NCBI RefSeq assembly: GCF_004123675.1
Contig: NZ_CP035417.1
Coordinates: 2,657,501 to 2,721,500, forward strand
DNA from: Leisingera sp. NJS204
GTDB lineage: Bacteria; Pseudomonadota; Alphaproteobacteria; Rhodobacterales; Rhodobacteraceae
Direction: 5' to 3'
Length of the DNA: 64,000 nucleotides
Below the pieces are notes generated by a model. It was not told the DNA's origin. It saw only the letters and a list, made by a program, of their open reading frames with translations, and ran no database searches. The first letter of the stretch is position 1. Each line of letters begins with the position of its first letter. This document shows, piece after piece, positions 44,698 to 53,347 of the stretch. The position numbers and the translations under genes were made by a program.

Positions 44698-46491
44698 ATG
44701 AAAAATAATTTGAGATCCAGCCTTGCGGAAAAGATCCGCAGCATGTCGCTGATCCTTGTCCTGATCGTGGCCACGGCTGCGTCTATCTGGGCCGTTTTCG
44801 CAGTACCGGCTCCAATTGTGGACCGGATGCTGGAGGACGACATTCGCAAGCAAGCCCAGCATTGGCAGCAGCGGGTTATCCTGCACCTGGCCGATGTCGA
44901 GGACTCCTTTGAAGAGGGCAGCGTCCAGCCTCATGATGCCCACATGCTGTCACTGCTGCCACAGGAGACGGATGTTTTCCGCTACCGCCTGCTGACAGCC
45001 GCAGGTGAGATTTTCTGGTCCTCGCGCAGCGACGAGATCGGGGAATATGAAACCAATGCGTTTTTTTCCACACAGGTTGCACGCGGCGAGTCTTACTACA
45101 TGCACAACGCACTGCCGGCGTATGAGGTGGACGGCTTCCCTTTGCAAAGCAACGGATACGACAGCAGTATCACACGGGAAGTTGCACAGGTCTATGTGCC
45201 TTTGATGCATAACGGGCATTTCGACGGGGCCATCGACTTTTACACCGACATCACCGACCTGCGGCAGACCTTCATCCGCCGCGCCCAGCTGTCGCTGATC
45301 GTGCTGACCTCAATTGCACTACTGGCTATGACCATTGCGGTCTATGTGGTGTTCAAAACCAACCGGTTCAGCATGAATCAGCTGCGCCAGCGCAATGAGA
45401 CCGAGCGCGGCATTCTGGATGAACAGCTGCGGCTGGCGCGCGAAGTTCAGCTGCTGGGGGAGCTGAATGAATGGCTGCAGTCCAGCCGCTCCTTGGATGA
45501 GCTGTTTGATATGGTCGCCCGCTTTATGACCCATATTCTGCCAACCGCTGAGGGCAGTGTTTATGTCTACTCCAATTCGCGCGATGTGCTGGACGGCTGC
45601 GCCAGCTGGAACGGCGGCAGCCACAAGGACCACATCCACCCCGAGGAATGCTGGGGCCTGCGCCGGGGCCGGACCTATGAATTCGGCTCCTCGGAGATTG
45701 AATTTGTCTGCGAGCACGCCGAGCCGCATGATGGCAGGCGCTATTACTGCTTTCCGATCCTGGCCCATGGCGAGACCGTCGGTCTGATGCACCTGCAGGC
45801 GATCAAGGACGAATGCCCGGAATTCGTCAGCAGCAAGAAGCTGGCCCAGATGTGCGCCGAGCAGATCTCGATGGCGATTGCCAATGTGCGGATGCGCGAC
45901 CAGTTGCATGACCAGTCGGTGCGCGATCCGCTCACCGGGCTGTTCAACCGCCGCCACATGACGGAGACCTTGCGCAAAAGCATCAATGCCAGCCAAAGCA
46001 GCGGCCAGCGGCTGAGCATTATTTCTATCGATGTGGATCACTTCAAGAAATTCAACGACAACCACGGCCATGACGCCGGCGACATGGTGCTGCGCGCGGT
46101 GGGGTCGGTGCTGGAACAGGCCTGCGACGGCGACGAGGTGGCCTGCCGCCCCGGCGGCGAGGAATTCACGCTGATCGTGCCGGGCGCCAGCCAGGAAGAT
46201 GTGATGACCAAGGCCGAGATGGTGCGCCAGGCCGTGGAAGACGTTGTTGTGCGCTATGGCGAAAAGGCACTGCCGCGGATCACCATATCACTGGGTGTTG
46301 CGCATTATCCGGCCCATGGCACCATGCCGCAGGATCTGCTGCGCGCCTCGGATGAAGCGCTGTATGACGCCAAGGCAAAGGGCCGCAACCAGGTCTGTGT
46401 TGCCGAAAGCGCCGCACCGGTGCCCCGCAATCCGGCTGCCCGTTCTGATACCGGCGGCGCGCAGGACGATGCCAAGGGCGCGGCTGCATAA
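44698..46491 (+). CDS. Membrane-anchored GAF-GGDEF diguanylate cyclase
   Basis: A 597-residue sensor enzyme. One membrane helix (about 16-38) is followed by a ~160-residue periplasmic domain, a second helix (about 199-221) and a short coiled coil. A GAF-like domain (about 255-400) contains an unusual Cys-rich stretch: GCASW, HPEECWGLRRGRTYEF and EFVCEHAEP. The GGDEF domain (about 420-575) has the active motif GGEEF at 486-490, with RDPLTGLFNRR at its start, so it should make cyclic di-GMP. The inhibitory I-site RxxD is not intact (CDGD), so product inhibition may be absent. It stands as a single gene. The periplasmic ligand is unknown. Confidence 0.88.
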   Translation: MKNNLRSSLAEKIRSMSLILVLIVATAASIWAVFAVPAPIVDRMLEDDIRKQAQHWQQRVILHLADVEDSFEEGSVQPHDAHMLSLLPQETDVFRYRLLTAAGEIFWSSRSDEIGEYETNAFFSTQVARGESYYMHNALPAYEVDGFPLQSNGYDSSITREVAQVYVPLMHNGHFDGAIDFYTDITDLRQTFIRRAQLSLIVLTSIALLAMTIAVYVVFKTNRFSMNQLRQRNETERGILDEQLRLAREVQLLGELNEWLQSSRSLDELFDMVARFMTHILPTAEGSVYVYSNSRDVLDGCASWNGGSHKDHIHPEECWGLRRGRTYEFGSSEIEFVCEHAEPHDGRRYYCFPILAHGETVGLMHLQAIKDECPEFVSSKKLAQMCAEQISMAIANVRMRDQLHDQSVRDPLTGLFNRRHMTETLRKSINASQSSGQRLSIISIDVDHFKKFNDNHGHDAGDMVLRAVGSVLEQACDGDEVACRPGGEEFTLIVPGASQEDVMTKAEMVRQAVEDVVVRYGEKALPRITISLGVAHYPAHGTMPQDLLRASDEALYDAKAKGRNQVCVAESAAPVPRNPAARSDTGGAQDDAKGAAA

Positions 46492-46566
46492 GGCCTGATT
46501 TGGTGGTGCCTGCGGGCGGCGGCGCTTTTTCTTGCGGAATCCGCATCGCCGCGTACCAATGCCCGC

Positions 46567-47727
46567 ATGGATCTGCATCAGCGATACCCCGGCCTTGAAG
46601 ACCTGAAGCGCCGCGCCAAGCGGCGGCTGCCCCGCTTTGTCTGGGACTATCTGGACAGCGGCACCGGGGCTGAGGCGGCGCGGGCCCGGAACCGGACGGG
46701 CTTGGACCGCATAGGGTTTCTGCCCTCGGTGCTACATGGCCCGATGGAGCCGGACCTTGCGGTGCCGTGTCTCGGCCGCCGCCCTGCCCTGCCATTTGGC
46801 ATTGCGCCCGTGGGCATGTCCGGCTTGATCTGGCCCGATGCCGAAGCTACCCTGGCCCGCAGCGCCGCTGCGGCCGGTATTCCTTATTGCCTGTCAACGG
46901 TTGCCAGCCAATCGCCCGAGGATCTGGCGCCGCATCTGGGCGATGATGCCTGGTTTCAGCTCTACCCGCCCAAGGACGAGACCATCCGCGGCGACCTGCT
47001 GGCGCGGGCGCGGGATGCCGGCTTCAAGACGTTGGTGCTGACGGTGGATGTGCCAGCAGCGTCGCGCCGCGAACGGCAGACCCGCTCCGGCCTGACCCAG
47101 CCGCCGCGGCTGACCCCGCGGCTGCTGGCGCAGATCGCGCAGCGCCCGGCCTGGGCGCTGGGAATGGCGCGCCGGCGTCTTGAAGGGCGGGGCATGCCGC
47201 GGATGCGGACGCTGGACAAATACATCTCAGGCGAGCAGGTGAATTTGCCGCCAACCGCCCATATCGGATATCTGCTGCGCACTTCGCCGGACTGGGACTA
47301 TGTGCATTGGCTGCGGCGCAACTGGGACGGCACCTTTATCATCAAAGGGGTGCTGCGCGCCGAAGATGCCGTGCAGCTGCAGGAGGCCGGCGCCGATGCG
47401 GTCTGGATATCCAACCACGGCGGCCGTCAGTTCGACGGCTGCCCCGCCGCCATCGATCTGCTGCCGGACATCCGCGCCGCGGTGGATCTGCCGCTGATCT
47501 TTGACAGCGGTATCGAAGGCGGGCTGGATATCCTGCGGGCGCTGGCGCTGGGGGCGGATTTTGTCATGCTGGGCCGCGCCTTCCACTATGCGCTGGCGGC
47601 ACTTGGCACTGTGGGACCGGACCACCTGATTGATATGCTTGCCAAAGATATGCAGGCGAATATGAGCCAGCTTGGCCTGCCCTGCCTTGGTGAAATCCGC
47701 AACCTGCAGCAGCGTGAACTGGACTGA
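46567..47727 (+). CDS. lldD: FMN-dependent alpha-hydroxyacid dehydrogenase (LldD-like)
   Basis: A 386-residue flavoenzyme of the L-lactate dehydrogenase/glycolate oxidase family. Seen are RRLPRFVWDYLDSGTGAE, GIAPVGMSGLIWPDAE, FQLYPPKDE, LTVDVPAASRRERQTRSG, IIKGVLRAEDAVQLQEAGADAVWISNHGGRQFDG with the catalytic His-Gly-Gly-Arg, and LIFDSGIEGGLDILRALALGADFVMLGRAF for phosphate binding. It oxidises a 2-hydroxyacid, probably L-lactate, feeding electrons to the respiratory chain or oxygen. The symbol is by family and the substrate is not proven. It lies 75 bases after the cyclase gene and is followed by pyruvate carboxylase, a plausible user of the pyruvate formed. Confidence 0.85.
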   Translation: MDLHQRYPGLEDLKRRAKRRLPRFVWDYLDSGTGAEAARARNRTGLDRIGFLPSVLHGPMEPDLAVPCLGRRPALPFGIAPVGMSGLIWPDAEATLARSAAAAGIPYCLSTVASQSPEDLAPHLGDDAWFQLYPPKDETIRGDLLARARDAGFKTLVLTVDVPAASRRERQTRSGLTQPPRLTPRLLAQIAQRPAWALGMARRRLEGRGMPRMRTLDKYISGEQVNLPPTAHIGYLLRTSPDWDYVHWLRRNWDGTFIIKGVLRAEDAVQLQEAGADAVWISNHGGRQFDGCPAAIDLLPDIRAAVDLPLIFDSGIEGGLDILRALALGADFVMLGRAFHYALAALGTVGPDHLIDMLAKDMQANMSQLGLPCLGEIRNLQQRELD

Positions 47728-48050
47728 TTGCACGCAGATTTGGCGCAATTCGGACAAAATCCGAGGAATTGCGCGAAAATGACGCAGCAGTTGCATCATT
47801 TGCCCGCTGCGACGCAGAAAAATAGTTACAAAATCATGCTGCAAGTGCAGAATTCCAGCAGAATCTGCACCTGTTAGCGCCATGCCCCCAATCCCCCGAT
47901 TAGACCGGGCAGCGGGCAAACAGCAGATGAGGAATGACAAAAGAGGCCGCTTGAGAGCGCAATCATGCCGGAAATACCCAGAACTACGGTTGTGCGGTTC
48001 GTTAGTATCCGCCTAACACTGCACCAACTTGCACGGACCCCGAGGGTGAA
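47728..48050. promoter_or_regulatory. Leader of pyruvate carboxylase with dyad
   Basis: A 323-base gap. GCGCAATT (47743-47750) and AATTGCGC (47767-47774) form an inverted repeat, with nested CGGA (47751-47754) and TCCG (47760-47763). Several GACGCAG/TGCAG words follow up to 47870. The dyad could be an operator or the 3' hairpin of the preceding gene; it has no T run. Confidence 0.45.
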
Positions 48051-51000
48051 ATGACCGACTTCAAAAAGATCCTGATTGCCAACCGTGGTGAGATCGCCAT
48101 CCGCGTGATGCGCGCCGCCAACGAAATGGGCAAACGCACCGTCGCTGTCTATGCCGAGGAAGACAAGCTCGGCCTGCACCGGTTCAAGGCGGACGAGGCC
48201 TACCGGATCGGCGAAGGCATGGGCCCGGTGGCCGCCTATCTGTCGATTGACGAAATCATCCGTGTTGCCAAGGAATGCGGCGCCGATGCGATCCACCCCG
48301 GATACGGCCTGCTGTCGGAAAACCCGGAGTTTGTCGATGCCTGTGCGCGCAACGGCATCACATTCATTGGCCCCAAGGCTGAAACCATGCGCGCGCTGGG
48401 TGACAAGGCCAGTGCGCGCCGGGTTGCGGTTGAAGCCGGCGTGCCGGTCATTCCCGCCACCGAGGTGCTGGGCAATGACATGGACGCGATCCGCAAGGAA
48501 GCGGCTGAGGTCGGATACCCCTTGATGCTGAAAGCGTCCTGGGGCGGCGGCGGCCGCGGCATGCGGCCGATCCACAGCGAGGATGAGCTGGAAGAGAAAG
48601 TGCTGGAAGGCCGCCGCGAAGCGGAAGCCGCCTTTGGCAACGGCGAGGGTTATCTGGAGAAGATGATCATCCGCGCCCGCCACGTCGAGGTGCAGATCCT
48701 GGGCGACAAGCATGGTGAGATCTACCACCTGTTTGAGCGCGACTGCTCGGTGCAGCGCCGCAACCAGAAAGTTGTCGAACGCGCGCCTGCCCCCTATTTG
48801 ACCGATGAGCAGCGCTCCGAGATCTGCGATCTGGGCCGCAAGATCTGCCAGCATGTGAATTATGAATGTGCCGGCACTGTCGAATTCCTGATGGATATGA
48901 ATGACGGCAAGTTCTACTTCATCGAAGTGAACCCGCGGGTGCAGGTGGAACACACCGTGACCGAAGAGGTCACCGGCATCGACATCGTGCAGGCGCAGAT
49001 CCTGATCGCCGAAGGCAAAACCCTGGCCGAGGCCACCGGCAAAGCCAGCCAGGATGACATCCGCCTCAACGGCCACGCGCTGCAGACCCGGGTGACCACC
49101 GAGGATCCGCTGAACAACTTCATCCCCGATTATGGCCGCATCACCGCCTACCGGTCCGCGACCGGCATGGGCATCCGCCTGGATGGCGGCACCGCCTATG
49201 CGGGCGGCGTGATCACCCGCTATTATGACTCGCTCTTGACCAAGGTCACCGCCTCGGCGCAGACCCCGGAAAAAGCGATTGCCCGAATGGACCGCGCGCT
49301 GCGCGAGTTCCGGGTGCGCGGAGTGTCGACCAACATTGCCTTTGTCGAGAACCTGCTGAAGCACCCGACCTTCCTCGACAACACCTATACCACCAAGTTC
49401 ATCGACGAGACGCCGGAGCTGTTCCAGTTCAAGCGCCGCCGCGACCGCGGTACCAAGGTGCTGACCTATATTGCCGACATTTCGGTGAACGGCCACCCGG
49501 AGACCGAAGGCCGCGCCGCCCCTGCCGCCGACCTGAAAGAGCCGCGCGCGCCGCATGCGGAGCCGGGCAATCAGCCCTATGGCACCCGCAACCTGCTGGA
49601 GCAAAAGGGCGCGCAAGCCGTTGCTGACTGGATGAAGGCGCAGCGCCAGCTGCTGCTCACCGACACCACCATGCGCGACGGGCATCAGTCGCTGCTGGCG
49701 ACCCGGATGCGCTCGATCGATATGATCAAGGTGGCGCCGGCCTATGCGCAGAACCTCAGCCAGCTGTTCTCGGTGGAATGCTGGGGCGGCGCGACGTTTG
49801 ATGTGGCCTACCGCTTCCTGCAGGAATGCCCCTGGCAGCGCCTGCGCGATCTGCGCGAGCGGATGCCGAACGTGATGACCCAGATGCTGCTGCGCGCCTC
49901 CAACGGCGTCGGCTATACCAACTATCCGGACAATGTGGTGCAGGAATTCGTGCGCCAGGCCGCAAAGACCGGCGTCGATGTGTTCCGCGTCTTCGATAGC
50001 TTGAACTGGGTTGAAAACATGCGCGTCGCGATGGACGCCGTGGTCGAGAGCGGCAAGGTCTGCGAAGGCACCATCTGCTATACCGGCGACATCCTGGACC
50101 CGAACCGCGCCAAATACGACCTGAAGTATTATGTCGGCATGGCCAAGGAGCTGGAGGCCGCAGGCGCCCATGTTCTGGGCCTGAAAGACATGGCGGGCCT
50201 GCTGAAACCCGCCGCGGCCCGCCAGCTGGTCAAGGCGCTGAAGGAAGAGGTCGGCCTGCCGGTCCATTTCCACACTCATGACACTTCGGGCATTGCCGGG
50301 GCGACCATTCTGGCCGCTGCGGATGCCGGTGTAGACGCTGTAGACGCGGCGATGGACGCGTTTTCCGGCGGCACCTCGCAGCCCTGCCTGGGTTCCATCG
50401 TCGAAGGCCTGCGCAACACCGACCGCGATACCGGCATCGACATCGCAGCAGTGCGCGAAATCTCCGGTTACTGGGAACAGGTGCGGGCGCAGTATGCGGC
50501 CTTTGAATCGGGCCTCGCGGCGCCGGCTTCTGAAGTGTACCTGCACGAGATGCCGGGCGGCCAGTTCACCAACCTGAAAGCGCAGGCCCGCAGTCTGGGT
50601 CTGGAAGAGAAGTGGTCTGATGTGGCGCAGACCTATGCTGACGTGAACCAGATGTTCGGCGATATCGTCAAGGTGACACCGTCGTCCAAGGTGGTTGGCG
50701 ACATGGCGCTGATGATGGTCAGCCAGGGCCTGACCCGCGATGAGGTCGAGAACCCGGAAAGCGATGTGGCCTTCCCCGACTCGGTTGTCGACATGATGCG
50801 CGGCAACCTGGGCCAGCCTCCGGGCGGCTTCCCTGCGGGCATCGTCTCCAAGGTGCTGAAAGGCGAAGCGCCCAATGTCGAACGCCCCGGCGCGCATCTG
50901 GACGCGGTGGACCTAGAAGCGGTCCGCGCCGAGCTGTCGAAAGAGCTGGAAGGCTTCACCGTCGATGACGAGGACCTGAACGGCTACCTGATGTACCCGA

Positions 51001-51494
51001 AGGTGTTCCTGGATTACATGGGCCGCCACCGCCAGTACGGCCCGGTGCGCAGCCTGCCGACCCGCACGTTCTTTTACGGCATGGAGCCAGGCGAGGAGAT
51101 CACCGCCGAGATCGATCCGGGCAAGACCCTGGAGATCCGCTTGCAGGCGATTTCCGAGACCGACGTGAAGGGCGAAGTGAAGGTCTTCTTTGAACTGAAC
51201 GGCCAGCCCCGCGTGATCCGGGTGCCGAACCGTCTGGTCAAGGCCTCGACCGAACAGCGCGCCAAGGCCGAAGTTGGCAATGCAAACCATGTCGGTGCGC
51301 CAATGCCGGGGGTTGTCGCCTCGGTCGCGGTGCAGGTCGGCCAGCAGGTCCACGAGGGCGACATGCTGCTGACCATCGAAGCGATGAAGATGGAAACCGG
51401 CATCCACGCCGAACGCGACGCGGTGGTCAAGGCCGTGCACGTCCAGGCCGGCACCCAGATCGACGCCAAGGACCTTTTGGTCGAGCTGGAGTAA
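48051..51494 (+). CDS. pyc: Pyruvate carboxylase
   Basis: A 1147-residue biotin enzyme that carboxylates pyruvate to oxaloacetate. Domains in order: biotin carboxylase (1-~460) with ILIANRGEIAIRVMRAANEMG, the glycine loop KASWGGGGRGMR and EVNPRVQVEHTVTEEVTG; the carboxyltransferase TIM barrel starting with LLLTDTTMRDGHQSLLATRM (Asp538); the allosteric/tetramer linker; and a C-terminal biotinyl domain with biotin-acceptor Lys1113 in EAMKMET. This single-chain form is usual in alphaproteobacteria. It replenishes the TCA cycle and supports gluconeogenesis. A terminator follows 25 bases after the stop. Confidence 0.98.
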   Translation: MTDFKKILIANRGEIAIRVMRAANEMGKRTVAVYAEEDKLGLHRFKADEAYRIGEGMGPVAAYLSIDEIIRVAKECGADAIHPGYGLLSENPEFVDACARNGITFIGPKAETMRALGDKASARRVAVEAGVPVIPATEVLGNDMDAIRKEAAEVGYPLMLKASWGGGGRGMRPIHSEDELEEKVLEGRREAEAAFGNGEGYLEKMIIRARHVEVQILGDKHGEIYHLFERDCSVQRRNQKVVERAPAPYLTDEQRSEICDLGRKICQHVNYECAGTVEFLMDMNDGKFYFIEVNPRVQVEHTVTEEVTGIDIVQAQILIAEGKTLAEATGKASQDDIRLNGHALQTRVTTEDPLNNFIPDYGRITAYRSATGMGIRLDGGTAYAGGVITRYYDSLLTKVTASAQTPEKAIARMDRALREFRVRGVSTNIAFVENLLKHPTFLDNTYTTKFIDETPELFQFKRRRDRGTKVLTYIADISVNGHPETEGRAAPAADLKEPRAPHAEPGNQPYGTRNLLEQKGAQAVADWMKAQRQLLLTDTTMRDGHQSLLATRMRSIDMIKVAPAYAQNLSQLFSVECWGGATFDVAYRFLQECPWQRLRDLRERMPNVMTQMLLRASNGVGYTNYPDNVVQEFVRQAAKTGVDVFRVFDSLNWVENMRVAMDAVVESGKVCEGTICYTGDILDPNRAKYDLKYYVGMAKELEAAGAHVLGLKDMAGLLKPAAARQLVKALKEEVGLPVHFHTHDTSGIAGATILAAADAGVDAVDAAMDAFSGGTSQPCLGSIVEGLRNTDRDTGIDIAAVREISGYWEQVRAQYAAFESGLAAPASEVYLHEMPGGQFTNLKAQARSLGLEEKWSDVAQTYADVNQMFGDIVKVTPSSKVVGDMALMMVSQGLTRDEVENPESDVAFPDSVVDMMRGNLGQPPGGFPAGIVSKVLKGEAPNVERPGAHLDAVDLEAVRAELSKELEGFTVDDEDLNGYLMYPKVFLDYMGRHRQYGPVRSLPTRTFFYGMEPGEEITAEIDPGKTLEIRLQAISETDVKGEVKVFFELNGQPRVIRVPNRLVKASTEQRAKAEVGNANHVGAPMPGVVASVAVQVGQQVHEGDMLLTIEAMKMETGIHAERDAVVKAVHVQAGTQIDAKDLLVELE

Positions 51495-51519
51495 ACTTCT
51501 CAGCTGGCACAAAGAAAGA

Positions 51520-51555
51520 AGGGGCGCCCTGCCGGTTGGAGGGGCGCCCTTTTTC
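51520..51555 (+). terminator. Intrinsic terminator after pyc
   Basis: AGGGGCGCCCT occurs at 51520-51530 and again at 51540-51550 and is nearly self-complementary, so the copies pair as a stem with a short loop; five T residues follow. Confidence 0.8.
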
Positions 51556-51655
51556 TATTGCGCGGCCAATGCGGAATTGCGCGGGAAGTCAGGCCGGTTT
51601 TCCGGCCAGTTTTTCCGCCCGGAAAACCGGGGCGGTCCGCAACTGGGATCACCCG

Positions 51656-51675
51656 AAAATCCTCGCAGGATTTTT
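51656..51675 (-). terminator. Bidirectional terminator after the 61-aa gene
   Basis: An 8-bp stem (51656-51663 with 51667-51674) with a CGC loop has A/T runs on both flanks. It lies 38 bases past the stop of the small minus-strand gene. Confidence 0.6.
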
Positions 51676-51712
51676 GGCCGTTTACCGAGCCGGGAAACGG
51701 TTTGCCTCAATG

Positions 51713-51898
51713 TCAGGCGTTGAATGCTTCAGGGTCCGGCAAGGTTACGGTTTCAACCTGCACTGGCTTTATCCCATCAATCTGGCCGGCCCAGCTGTCC
51801 GCTTGCGGTGTGCTGTGGCGCTGCACGCCGTGCGCAAGCAAGCCCAAGGCAATTGCCGCACCCAGGCCAGTGATCCGCAGGCAGTCCTTCCAAAGCAT
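51713..51898 (-). CDS. Small secreted or membrane-anchored protein (61 aa)
   Basis: A 61-residue protein. The ATG at 51898 was chosen because a near-perfect AGGAGG lies nine bases upstream. The N-terminus has a Lys, Arg-containing start and a hydrophobic run (ITGLGAAIALGLLAHGV), consistent with a signal peptide or anchor. The rest (QRHSTPQADSWAGQIDGIKPVQVETVTLPDP) is short and polar. No family is recognised. It is convergent with pyc and divergent from the first tRNA-Gly gene. It has its own terminator. Confidence 0.62.
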   Translation of the reverse strand: MLWKDCLRITGLGAAIALGLLAHGVQRHSTPQADSWAGQIDGIKPVQVETVTLPDPEAFNA

Positions 51899-52006
51899 GA
51901 TCCAATCCCTCCTGAAAAGTTCCGCTGGTTTGTGAGTGAAACGCACAGTCTGGCCGCTTCCGTCGCGGCGGGTGCAGATTTTTTTCATCTGCCGCCGGTT
52001 TTCCTC

Positions 52007-52035
52007 TTGCAGCGCGGACGGCGACGCCCTAAATC
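52007..52035 (+). promoter_or_regulatory. Promoter of tRNA-Gly copy 1
   Basis: TTGCAG (52007-52012) and TAAATC (52030-52035) are separated by 17 bases. The other two tRNA copies have matching elements at the same spacing and distance. Confidence 0.65.
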
Positions 52036-52055
52036 ACCGCTCACCGGATGGCAGC

Positions 52056-52130
52056 GCGGGCGTAGCTCAGGGGTAGAGCATAACCTTGCCAAGGTTAGGG
52101 TCGGGCGTTCGAATCGCCTCGCCCGCTCCA
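52056..52130 (+). tRNA. tRNA-Gly(GCC), copy 1
   Basis: A 75-base cloverleaf with encoded CCA. The 7-bp acceptor stem, the D arm (GCTC...GAGC), the anticodon stem TAACC/GGTTA with anticodon GCC at 52088-52090, and the T arm with GTTCGAATC are all complete. It reads GGC and GGT glycine codons. Confidence 0.97.
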
Positions 52131-52143
52131 TCTGGAACCGAAC

Positions 52144-52175
52144 AGGCCGTCCCTCGGGGCGGCCTTTCGCTTTTG
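52144..52175 (+). terminator. Terminator of tRNA-Gly copy 1
   Basis: A 9-10-bp stem with one G-U pair (from 52144-52149 with 52160-52165 inward) is followed by TTTCGCTTTT. Confidence 0.75.
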
Positions 52176-52273
52176 GCGATTTGCGCGTACCCTGCCCCGA
52201 GCAGAAATCCTTGTGCGGAATCACCTTTGCGCATAGGAACAGAGCAAGAACACGAACACACGGGCAGAGCAGA

Positions 52274-53233
52274 ATGCTGACATCGGTAGAACTATGCGCA
52301 GGCGCGGGCGGCCAGGCCTTGGGGCTGGAGGCGGCGGGCTTTGACCACACGGCGCTGGTTGAGATCGACAAGCATTGCTGCGCCACCCTGCGCCACAACC
52401 GCCCCGCCTGGAATGTGCTGGAAGAAGACGTGCGTAAATTCAAAGACGTGGCGGGCGACTATAAAGGCATCGATCTGCTGGCCGGCGGCCTGCCCTGCCC
52501 GCCGTTTTCCGTAGCGGGCAAGCAGTTGGGCGAAAAGGACGAGCGCAACCTGTTTGACGACGCGATCGAGATTGTCGATGCCACCCGCCCCCGCGCGGTG
52601 ATGATCGAAAACGTGCGCGGTTTTCTGGATGCGGTGTTCCATGACTACCGCGAAAAGCTGAAGAAGCAGTTGTCGAAACTGGGATATGAGACCGATTGGC
52701 GGCTGCTGAATGCATCGGATTACGGCGTGCCGCAGCTGCGGCCGCGGGTTGCGATTGTTGCGTTGCGCAAAGAGTTCGCCGGCCAGTTCAACTGGCCTGA
52801 ACCGTTGCCGTACAACCCGCCGACCGTTGGTGCCACCCTCATCGACCTGATGAAGGAACGCGGCTGGCGCGGGGCGGAGGACTGGGCCGCCAAGGCGGAT
52901 GAAATTGCTCCCACCATCGTCGGCGGTTCCAAGAAACACGGCGGGCCTGATCTGGGTCCGACCCGGGCGCGGCGGGCCTGGGCGGCCTTGGGGGTTGAAG
53001 GGCGCACAATCGCCTATGAGGCGCCGGACCCGTTCCACAACGACATGCCGCGCCTCACGGTGCGGATGGTAGCGCGTATTCAGGGCTTCCCGGATGCGTG
53101 GCATTTCACCGGCGCGAAAACCAATGCCTACCGCCAGGTCGGCAACGCCTTTCCACCGCCGGTGGCCGAAGCTGTTGCACGCGAGCTGAGGGCGGCAATT
53201 GCCAAGCCGAAGCTGCATGCTGTGCGGGCCTAA
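52274..53233 (+). CDS. DNA (cytosine-5-)-methyltransferase of a type II R-M system
   Basis: A 319-residue C5-cytosine methyltransferase. Motif I is SVELCAGAGGQALGLEAAGF (SAM binding), motif IV is GGLPCPPFSVAG with catalytic Cys75, motif VI is IENVRG, motif VIII is QLRPRVAIV, and motif X is RQVGNAFPPPVAEAVA. The target-recognition part lies between residues ~190 and 270. ATG at 52274 starts just before motif I, as in small type II enzymes; the open frame extends far upstream across the tRNA gene and is not coding. It protects DNA from the NaeI-like nuclease encoded next. The family match suggests the target GCCGGC, an inference. Confidence 0.92.
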   Translation: MLTSVELCAGAGGQALGLEAAGFDHTALVEIDKHCCATLRHNRPAWNVLEEDVRKFKDVAGDYKGIDLLAGGLPCPPFSVAGKQLGEKDERNLFDDAIEIVDATRPRAVMIENVRGFLDAVFHDYREKLKKQLSKLGYETDWRLLNASDYGVPQLRPRVAIVALRKEFAGQFNWPEPLPYNPPTVGATLIDLMKERGWRGAEDWAAKADEIAPTIVGGSKKHGGPDLGPTRARRAWAALGVEGRTIAYEAPDPFHNDMPRLTVRMVARIQGFPDAWHFTGAKTNAYRQVGNAFPPPVAEAVARELRAAIAKPKLHAVRA

Positions 53234-53258
53234 AGCCTCCCCGTCAGTCCAGAGCCAA

Positions 53259-53321
53259 GGGCAGCGCCCGGCCTTGGGCGGGAGCGAAGCGTCTTCCCGT
53301 GGGCAGGGTCGGGCGCTGCCC
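53259..53321. repeat. Long hairpin between methyltransferase and endonuclease genes
   Basis: GGGCAGCGCCCG (53259-53270) pairs with its inverse at 53310-53321; with a G-U pair the stem reaches 15 bp. It lies in the 114-base gap between the two genes and ends 27 bases before the endonuclease start codon. Confidence 0.65.
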
Positions 53322-53347
53322 GGCCTATTGTCCGGGCGGAACGCTGT

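Noticed and set aside
47874-50897. A 1007-codon open frame on the minus strand, opposite pyruvate carboxylase
   Set aside because: It lies wholly antisense to a complete, high-confidence pyc gene and shows no family motif; long antisense frames are common in GC-rich coding DNA.
51536-52273. A 246-codon upstream extension of the methyltransferase frame
   Set aside because: It would translate through the tRNA-Gly gene and its promoter and has no similarity to methyltransferases; motif I starts right after the ATG at 52274.
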